Shown in pieces: positions 45,041-50,823 of a stretch of DNA of 50,823 nt. The DNA comes from Bacillota bacterium. Its GTDB lineage: Bacteria > Bacillota > Sulfobacillia > Sulfobacillales > Sulfobacillaceae. Numbering within the stretch: the first letter of the stretch is position 1; the number at the start of each line of letters is the position of its first letter. The stretch covers positions 1-50,823 of the forward strand of contig JAPNUR010000022.1 in assembly GCA_026627385.1 (NCBI GenBank). Direction: 5' to 3'. The position numbers and the translations under genes are program-made. The notes under the pieces were generated by a model. That model saw only the letters and a program-made list of their open reading frames with translations. It did no database searches and was not told where the DNA came from.

Positions 45041-45183
45041 CACCGATCGCCCCGTCTTCCCAATTCCAACGACCTCGTCGTCCCGCCCCAAAACCGTTGA
45101 GCTGCGCGCTCACCGCGCACCGCGGGCCCTGCAACCAAAAACGTCGTTGCCACCACCAATAACACCTTTATGAGCCACATCAT
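45037..45183 (-). CDS. 48-residue single-span protein in the ccm operon
   Basis: ATG 45183 overlaps the ccmF stop (ATGA), and its own TGA overlaps the next gene's GTG (GTGA), so the ORF fills the gap exactly. It encodes a hydrophobic N-terminus (MMWLIKVLLVVATTFLVAG) and a basic tail ending GRRGDRW. CcmF's last bases give a purine-rich ribosome site (GGAGCGGGGGGATGG). I know no family; size and topology recall small Ccm accessory proteins. Confidence 0.65.
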   Translation of the reverse strand: MMWLIKVLLVVATTFLVAGPAVRGERAAQRFWGGTTRSLELGRRGDRW

Positions 45184-47201
45184 GGACCATCCCCCCGCTC
45201 CACCATGACATCTGAGGGAGGACCGGAACCCCTCAGCACTGGGGGCACCATCGGTTCATCGGACTGGCGACGTCTTGGCGATAGCAGGAGCGCCGTGGCG
45301 CCTCCGAGAATGACAAACCCGCTGCCCACCCAAATCCACATCACCCAGGGATTGACCATCACCTCAATTAACGCCTGTCCCGGGGTCACATCTTCCATGA
45401 CGACGTATAAATCGCGCATCAAGGCTTCGTGAATGGCAACCACGGCTACCGGTGCAGAAGCGCCGGGAAAGAAGGCCAACCCTGGGGTCATCGTCCAATG
45501 CTGGAAGCCGCGAGTGACGCTCAATCTGGCCACCATGTTGACGTGGTTACGGTAGAGTTCTGTGCGCATGCCGCGGTAGCGCAGATGATAGCCTAAGACT
45601 GTGATGACCTGGCCGCTATGTATCCAATCAAGTTGAGAGACTTGACGGACGGTCGACACCATGACACTGAGCGCGACGAGGATAAACGCCCCATGAGCTA
45701 AAAACGCGCCCCATTGGCCTCGCCGACGCCAACTGCGGCCCATTGCCCGGCGCCATGCGACGACTATGTTTTTTGTCACCGACGCCCCACGAATTTGTCG
45801 CCAGGCATTCAACGCTAACGACAACAGGGTAAAGATGGCTGCCATCCAACTGATACAAGCGAGGCCGCGATATCCCTCATGAATGGCCACAAGTCCTCCC
45901 ACCAGTGCTACACTGCCCATCCATGCCGCATCCTTAAGAGTTCCGGGTTCTGGCCACCTTCGCCACCTTAAGAGGGGACTCCACCCTAAAATCCCTATAA
46001 TCGCCACAAATAGCGGAGCCGTTGTCGTATTGAAAAAGCCCCGACTCAGCACCACGGTGCGACCGCTAAGGGCCTTAGATAAAACCGGATAAAACGTGCC
46101 CAGCAGCACCACACCGGCAATCGTCGAAAAGAGGCCCGCCATGGCCACGATGAGCGTCTCTTGGGTCCATCCGGGGATGGAGACTTGGCGGTCCTTTAAC
46201 ATGTCGCGCCGACTCCAATGCACGACCACCAAGTAGATCACGCTAGCCCAGAACAGGCCAACAAAATATGGTCCAATTCCCGTGCCAGTAAATGAATGCA
46301 CGGAGTTCTTCAGTACCCCGCTGCGGGTAATATATGTCGCCACAAGCGTTAAGAGAAACGAGGACGCCGCTAACATGCTGGCCAACCATCGATGCGTCCC
46401 GCGATGCCTGTCCAGTTGAAGAGTATGCAACCAGGCCGTGGCCGTTAACCAGGGCAACAGTGCTGCGTTTTCTACGGGATCCCATTCCCAATAACCGCCC
46501 CATCCCAGTTCTAGGTAGGCCCATATACCGCCGAGCACCAAAGCTGCACTAAGGGAAAGCCACGACCATAGGAGCCATCCGCGAATGCGGGCATGCGTCT
46601 CACTCCAGGGGCGGCGCCACCAGAGTCCCGCCACCCACCATGCCGTGGGCACCGCCATGCCAATGAGTCCCAAGTACATTAGCGGCGGGTGAATCACCAT
46701 CACAGGGTTTTGCAATAACGGATCGAGTCCCGCCCCGTTGACGGGGTGGCCAAGTGCCGTGGCAAACGGGTTCACAACACACAGCGACAAGCCCGCAAAA
46801 AAGAATTCCAACGACGCCACCAACGAGGCCACCAGCGGTGTTACGCGCGGTTCACGAGGCCATGATCGCCATGCGAGGTAGGCGCCATAGAGGGACAGAA
46901 TCCATCCCCAAAAGAGAACTGACCCCGAATCTCCGCCCCATAAGGCGCTCAATTTATACAAAAGAGGCATAGCTCTGTCGGTGTGGTTATACACCGCGCG
47001 CACGGCAAAATCTCCCGTTAGCAACAAATACTCCAAACAAAGTACGGCCGCGGTATAGTTTAGGGCCACTGCGAGCATTCCGCCACGGACACTTTCCTGC
47101 CACCCTGTTAATGGCCGCCGGAAGGTCAGCCAGCCCGCCACCGCCGTGTAAAGGGTGGATGCCATGGCCAAAGTCAACGCCAGCCCGCCAACGCCTATCA
47201 T
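45180..47201 (-). CDS. ccmF: heme lyase subunit CcmF
   Basis: This 673-residue protein with about 15 membrane segments attaches heme to apocytochrome c. The tryptophan-rich motif is GWGGYWEWDPVENAALLPWL, and conserved His-bearing segments VMVIHPPLMYLG and the later TYITRSGVLKNSVHSF are present. ATG 47201 overlaps the ccmE stop (ATGA). It is followed by two unknown genes before ccmA instead of ccmG/ccmH. Confidence 0.95.
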   Translation of the reverse strand: MIGVGGLALTLAMASTLYTAVAGWLTFRRPLTGWQESVRGGMLAVALNYTAAVLCLEYLLLTGDFAVRAVYNHTDRAMPLLYKLSALWGGDSGSVLFWGWILSLYGAYLAWRSWPREPRVTPLVASLVASLEFFFAGLSLCVVNPFATALGHPVNGAGLDPLLQNPVMVIHPPLMYLGLIGMAVPTAWWVAGLWWRRPWSETHARIRGWLLWSWLSLSAALVLGGIWAYLELGWGGYWEWDPVENAALLPWLTATAWLHTLQLDRHRGTHRWLASMLAASSFLLTLVATYITRSGVLKNSVHSFTGTGIGPYFVGLFWASVIYLVVVHWSRRDMLKDRQVSIPGWTQETLIVAMAGLFSTIAGVVLLGTFYPVLSKALSGRTVVLSRGFFNTTTAPLFVAIIGILGWSPLLRWRRWPEPGTLKDAAWMGSVALVGGLVAIHEGYRGLACISWMAAIFTLLSLALNAWRQIRGASVTKNIVVAWRRAMGRSWRRRGQWGAFLAHGAFILVALSVMVSTVRQVSQLDWIHSGQVITVLGYHLRYRGMRTELYRNHVNMVARLSVTRGFQHWTMTPGLAFFPGASAPVAVVAIHEALMRDLYVVMEDVTPGQALIEVMVNPWVMWIWVGSGFVILGGATALLLSPRRRQSDEPMVPPVLRGSGPPSDVMVERGDGP

Positions 47202-47596
47202 GATTCACGCTCCACGGGAGCATAGTGATTGGGGCATTGAATTTCTAACTTATTCGCGTCAAACACGTGATTCGCGCCAAGCCGTCCCCTGACGATTGCG
47301 CTTTGGTTAAGAAAACGTTCGTCTGGCAATGGTCCTTGGTATCGCACGAAGAGCCGCGAGGAACCGCTTGCCAGCACAAAGGTCAGCATCCCGCGACTCG
47401 CATCATAGTGCACAGTACGGGCGAGTAAGGTACCTTGGACCCGTACGGTCCGGTCATGATAAGCGTCTAACTGGCGATCCAACGTACGCACGGTAATAAA
47501 ATACGAGGAAAAATTTTTCACGCCTTGGTCGACCATGTATCCCAACGCCACGACGATGAGCCCGATGCCAAGGCGTATCCTCCATTCTTTAGACAT
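47198..47596 (-). CDS. ccmE: heme chaperone CcmE, CXXXY variant
   Basis: This 132-residue membrane-anchored OB-fold protein carries heme to CcmF. An N-terminal membrane helix (IRLGIGLIVVALGYMVDQG) is followed by the beta-barrel (VRVQGTLLARTV, LFVRYQGPLPD). The heme-binding site reads CPNHY: Cys121 replaces the usual His of HxxxY, and Tyr125 is kept. The Cys form is described for some archaea and deltaproteobacteria that lack CcmH. GGGTGAG precedes ATG 47596; the GTG of the longer frame lies within that site. It is the first gene of the operon. Confidence 0.9.
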   Translation of the reverse strand: MSKEWRIRLGIGLIVVALGYMVDQGVKNFSSYFITVRTLDRQLDAYHDRTVRVQGTLLARTVHYDASRGMLTFVLASGSSRLFVRYQGPLPDERFLNQSAIVRGRLGANHVFDANKLEIQCPNHYAPVERES

Positions 47597-48059
47597 GATG
47601 CTCACCCAAATGTTTGTGCCATCAGCCTATGGATGCCCCTTTAGCAGGAAAGTTATCCAGCTATTGGCTGAAGCATAGCTGAACCCGATGGGGAATAATT
47701 GGACATGTAACATCCGTGAACGCGTCTTCAGAGTCGCTTTTGCCTCCCCAACCCCTTGACCATCGTCAGAGCACTACGAAATCCCTGAAACCCTAAATCA
47801 CGAGATTCTCCGAATTTTCCCCATACGCCATTGGCGACGCTCCTGGTAATGTTTTGCTAGCGTCTTGCGTCGTTCATTGAAGTTGGTAAAAGCCAACGGA
47901 CCCTCTGCACCAGTCGGCCCGTTTGTCACTGGATCCCGCAGGTTTATCATAGAGCCCTCATAGAGCCCAAGGTCTCGTCAAAGTAGCGGAAAGGCTTGAT
48001 AATCCTCAACGCCTGATCTGATGCTGGACTTTTTTTCGACCGTCTGATACGGTAAAGGC
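47597..48059. other. intergenic region between ccmE and the transposase
   Basis: This holds the ccm operon's upstream region and the left flank of the transposase, including an 11-base tandem repeat at 47947-47968. I see no gene and no clear promoter consensus. Confidence 0.4.
47947..47968. repeat. tandem 11-base repeat recurring at the transposase 3' end
   Basis: TCATAGAGCCC is present twice in tandem (47947-47957, 47958-47968) and once more at 49735-49745, where it contains the stop codon of the transposase frame. It may be a target-site duplication or part of the element's ends; no long terminal inverted repeat was found. Confidence 0.45.
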
Positions 48060-49740
48060 ATGCATACTGACGCAGCGACGATCCGAGGTCGGGTAGTGCC
48101 ACACTGGACAGCGTCCCTTGAGGTTCGACCGATTCTCCCGGAGGAGCGGGATTTGTGGCGCATGTTGATGGCGACCCATCACTATCTTGGATTTCGCGGG
48201 TTAGTCGGCGAATCGCTGAGTTATGTAGCGTGTGTCGAGGGTGAATGGGTGGCCTTGTTAGGATGGGCGGCGGCGGCCTGGATGTCCCGCCCGCGTGACC
48301 AGTGGATTGGTTGGACCCGCGCCCAGCAATGGGCGCGTCTGAAGTTTGTGGTGAATAATGCTCGCTTTTTGATTCTGCCCGAGGTCCACGTGCCGAATTT
48401 GGCGTCGAAGATTCTCGCCTTGAACACCCGGCGCCTTCGAAGCGACTGGGAAGCGGTGTACGGTCACCCCGTGGTGTTGGCCGAAACCTTTGTCGATCCG
48501 GCGCGGTTCGCAGGGACGAGCTATCGGGCGGCAGGCTGGCACTATTTGGGCGACACGCGAGGCTTTGCGCGCCACCACAAGCGGTACGTGCCACACGGTC
48601 ATCCCAAACAACTCTGGGTCCGGCCCTTAGGGCCGGAAAGCCCGGAGGTTCTCCGAGCGCCCTTCCTCTCGGCCGCGTTGATGGGAGGGGCACTCACGAG
48701 GTTAGATTTTAATGCCTTGAATTGGACGGGGCCAGACGGACTCCGCGACCGCTTAGCTCCCCTTACTGACCCGCGTCACCGCCGCGGTATTCGCCATCGG
48801 ATCGATCAGGTGCTCGTGCTCGCGCTGGCGGCGGTAGTCGCGGGTCAGCGTAACTATATTGCCATTAGCGACTGGATTCACGACCTGGGCCCTGAGGCAC
48901 GCCGCCTGTTCGGCTGTCCGCGCTGGGGCGACACCTATAAAGTCCCGAGCGAACCCACCATTCGCCGCGTCTTGCAGCAGGTCGATGCGAACGAGGTCGA
49001 TGCCATACTCAACGGGTGGTTGGACGATGAATCGCGCCGATTGGGCGACGCCATCGCGGTCGACGGCAAAAGTTTGCGGGGATCCGGCCATGGGGCGCGA
49101 TCGCGCCCCGTCCATCTGTTGGCGGGCTTCGTGCATCGCACGGGCCATGTCATCGGCCAAGTGGATGTGGACCAGAAAACCAACGAGATTCCCAAATTAC
49201 GCGATCTGCTCGATCCCTTGGATATTGCCGGACACATTGTGACGACCGACGCCTTGCATACCCAACGGGACACTGCCCGGTATCTCGTCAAAGACAAACA
49301 GGCTCATTATGTGATGGAAGTCAAAGGCAACCAGGCGACCCTCGAGGCAGCGATCGCGGCCGTCGGCCGCGAGGATTTTTCCCCCTCCAGCCAAGACCGT
49401 CGACCGGGGTCACGGCCGGATCGAAACCCGCATCGTGTGCACCACGACCGTGCTGAATGATTACGTTGACTGGCCATATCTGGGCCAAGCGTTCCGGATT
49501 GACCGCCACGTCACCGATTTGAACGGCTCCCATCCCCGGGATGAAGTGGCATTTGGAATCACCGATCTCACCCCCGAGCAAGCCAACGCCGCGCAAATTG
49601 GCGCCCTGGTACGCGGTCACTGGGGGATTGAAACCCGACTCCACTGGGAGCGCGATATGATTTACGATGAGGACCGATCGCAAATCCGCACGGAAAACGG
49701 GCCGCGGGTCATGGCGACCTTGCGAAATACCGCGTCATAG
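48060..49740 (+). pseudogene. DUF4338 (DruA-like) fused to ISAs1-family transposase, one frameshift
   Basis: The N-terminal ~200 residues match DUF4338: HHYLGFRGLVGESLSYV, RPRDQWIGWTRAQQWARL, NARFLILPEVHVPNLASKIL and ETFVDPARFAGTSYRAAGW. The rest is an ISAs1/H-repeat DDE transposase: DPRHRRGIRHRIDQVL, VPSEPTIRRVLQQVD, AIAVDGKSLRGSG, QKTNEIPKLRDLL, IVTTDALHTQRD and YVMEVKGNQATLE. At the T5C5 run near 49376-49385 the frame shifts; removing one base continues into PPPAKTVDRGHGRIETR and HWGIETRLHWERDMIYDED. It stops at 49740 after RVMATLRNTAS, about 30 residues short of typical ISAs1 C-termini. It may be inactive, or the run may be a slippage site or error. Confidence 0.85.
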
Positions 49741-49801
49741 AGCCCGCCATCCCTTGCAAAGTGACGTTGAATCTGCTAGACTAACCTCTGCAATTTTGAT
49801 T

Positions 49802-49888
49802 GCCGAAGTGGTGGAATAGGCAGACACGCGGTGTTCAGGGCGCCGTGGGCATATGCTCGTGTGGGTTCAAGTCCCACCTTCGGCACCA
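49802..49888 (+). tRNA. tRNA-Leu (CAG)
   Basis: Acceptor GCCGAAG pairs with CTTCGGC, followed by ACCA. The anticodon arm contains GTTCAGGG with CAG. A long variable arm (class II tRNA) is present, as expected for Leu. Confidence 0.92.
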
Positions 49889-49894
49889 TGATGG

Positions 49895-49979
49895 GTCGGG
49901 ATGGCGGAACAGGCAGACGCGTACGTTTGAGGGGCGTATGGGGTAACCCGTGGGGGTTCAAGTCCCCCTCCCGACACCA
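49895..49979 (+). tRNA. tRNA-Leu (GAG)
   Basis: Acceptor GTCGGGA pairs with TCCCGAC, followed by ACCA. The anticodon loop TTTGAGG contains GAG. A long variable arm is present. It lies six bases after the CAG tRNA-Leu, so the two are co-transcribed. Confidence 0.92.
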
Positions 49980-50357
49980 AAATTCCAGGTGTGATTGAAC
50001 TGAGCGGTTTGTGTAGAATTGAGGTCAATGAATCCGATGGCCATTGGCCGATCAAGTATGACGTGAAGGGCTTGACGCATTTCACCCCCGCGATCGGGAA
50101 TAACATATGCAGGGTCCGAAATCACTAAATTCCGTGTTCGGGGTACACGGCCCAGATACTCCACTCCCGGACGATAAACTATTGCTTCGAAATCCTGCAA
50201 CGCGCTAGTAGTCCATTTTCGTGGTTTATGATGCCCGGTTTGTTAAAAGTCTGCTGCACTCGCCCATCGGGGGGGCAAATATTTCCTGGTCAGTGTCGTC
50301 AACACCCCGCTGAATCGTATCTTACGTTTCATTTGACCAAGTTCCCTTCGTAACGAC
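49980..50357. other. region downstream of tRNA-Leu with minus-strand coding-like fragment
   Basis: On the minus strand a TTG at 50200 opens 80 codons (QDFEAIVYRPGVEYLG, PRTRNLVISDPAYVIP) that run into the tRNA-Leu gene. The composition looks protein-like, but the frame has no ribosome site and its 3' end overlaps the tRNA. It is probably a gene fragment of unknown origin. Nothing else is recognised. Confidence 0.35.
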
Positions 50358-50492
50358 TCATCCCGTAATCGGAGACCACTCCACTGGCTCCCAACTTGCG
50401 GCGTCGGCTAAGGTGAGTGTTTTGGGGAGCCGGATGCGTGAGTCGCGCACGTCCAGTTCTACGGGGTTCGCGGCCCAAGAAAAACTCGCCAT
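50358..50492 (-). CDS. short ORF of unknown function, possibly a gene fragment
   Basis: Forty-four codons from ATG 50492 read MASFSWAANPVELDVRDSR and end WEPVEWSPITG. The residue pattern looks like real protein, but there is no known family and no membrane segment. Neighbouring frames contain other fragments, so this may be part of a disrupted gene. Confidence 0.3.
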   Translation of the reverse strand: MASFSWAANPVELDVRDSRIRLPKTLTLADAASWEPVEWSPITG

Positions 50493-50584
50493 GACAGCCA
50501 AGCCTCAAGGCCGCGTTCTACCTACTCCCGTTGAGAATTCGTCTCTTATTCCTCTTGTCGCGCGTCCATCTCTTGTTGCCGGGT

Positions 50585-50722
50585 TCACGGGGTCTCGTCC
50601 GGTTGAAACAAGACGTGCATGAACGCCTCGGGATCGGACAAAAACGCCTGGGTCAGCTGATAAGACGGAGTGTCCTTATAGGATATGGAGGCAACCGGCA
50701 CGGTGTCGAAACTATAGATCGT
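50585..50722 (-). pseudogene. gene fragment interrupted by a TnpB element
   Basis: The minus frame reads TIYSFDTVPVASISYKD and ends EAFMHVLFQPDETP with a stop at 50585. Its 5' side ends abruptly at the GTCAAC boundary (50721-50726) of the TnpB element, so the 5' part has been displaced or lost. The family is unknown. Confidence 0.45.
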
Positions 50723-50725
50723 CAA

Positions 50726-50823
50726 CTACCCCACGGCTAAAGCCGAGGGCTTGCCCTCGCCCGGCAAGCCGGGCAGGGCTTCGGGGCCGGTTGACGGCGG
50801 CCCACCGTCCCGGAGGACGGTAT
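50726..50823 (-). CDS. TnpB C-terminal end (partial)
   Basis: On the minus strand the frame from the window edge reads LRDGGPPSTGPEALPG and GEGKPSALAVG, with TAG at 50726. The stop follows the GGCTTTAGCC hairpin, the same design as in the other TnpB elements here, and GTTGAC follows as in their right ends. The body of the protein is beyond the window, so the family call rests on the right-end structure and tail. Confidence 0.5.
   Translation of the reverse strand, partial: TVLRDGGPPSTGPEALPGLPGEGKPSALAVG

Overview
The window looks like a chromosomal segment of a moderately GC-rich, acidophile-type Gram-positive bacterium, most like Sulfobacillus or a close relative. This is inferred from gene content and protein style; no search was run. 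Core genes present are a tRNA-Tyr/fMet/Thr cluster, rpmG-secE-nusG-rplK-rplA, ddl and dapB. They sit beside a System I cytochrome c maturation operon, which is unusual for a Gram-positive, and several decayed mobile elements.

Layout. 1-4.6 kb: a 5'-truncated, frameshifted FAD oxidoreductase, two overlapping secreted Ig/IPT-like proteins and an IS4-type transposase relic. 4.6-9.2 kb: two divergent paralogous ATPases with the order NTPase, acyltransferase-like region, HTH. 9.2-12.2 kb: a nitrilase-family amidase, a DUF6930-like protein and a membrane protein. 12.9-18.8 kb: three tRNAs, a DUF202 protein, a DNA methyltransferase, a DHA2 exporter, a thioredoxin whose first active-site Cys codon is TGA, then rpmG, secE, nusG, rplK, rplA and a terminator. 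18.9-22.5 kb: an SSS transporter, a c-type cytochrome, a small membrane protein and ddl. 22.7-28.9 kb: APC permease, zinc alcohol dehydrogenase, class III aminotransferase, PucR regulator and HAD hydrolase, probably one amine or amino-acid catabolic unit. 29.4-32.9 kb: an EAL-globin-GGDEF protein and amtB. 33-36 kb: a broken and an intact TnpB element in tandem, then tRNA-Pro. 36.1-41.7 kb (minus): S9 peptidase, and an operon of B12-binding mutase subunit, meaB, acyl-CoA dehydrogenase and dapB. 42-47.6 kb (minus): ccmE-ccmF-small ORF-unknown-ccmA-ccmB-ccmC-ccmD-like, nearly all overlapping. 48-49.8 kb: a DUF4338-ISAs1 fusion transposase with one frameshift. 49.8-50.8 kb: two tRNA-Leu, gene debris and the 3' end of another TnpB element.

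The best candidates for something new are the thioredoxin with an in-frame TGA at Cys32 followed by a hairpin with SECIS-like geometry, the paired NTPase/acyltransferase-like/HTH proteins, and the ccm operon that has a CXXXY CcmE, no CcmH or CcmG, and two unrecognised genes. Caution: several genes carry single frameshifts, some in homopolymer runs. Some of these could be sequencing errors rather than decay.
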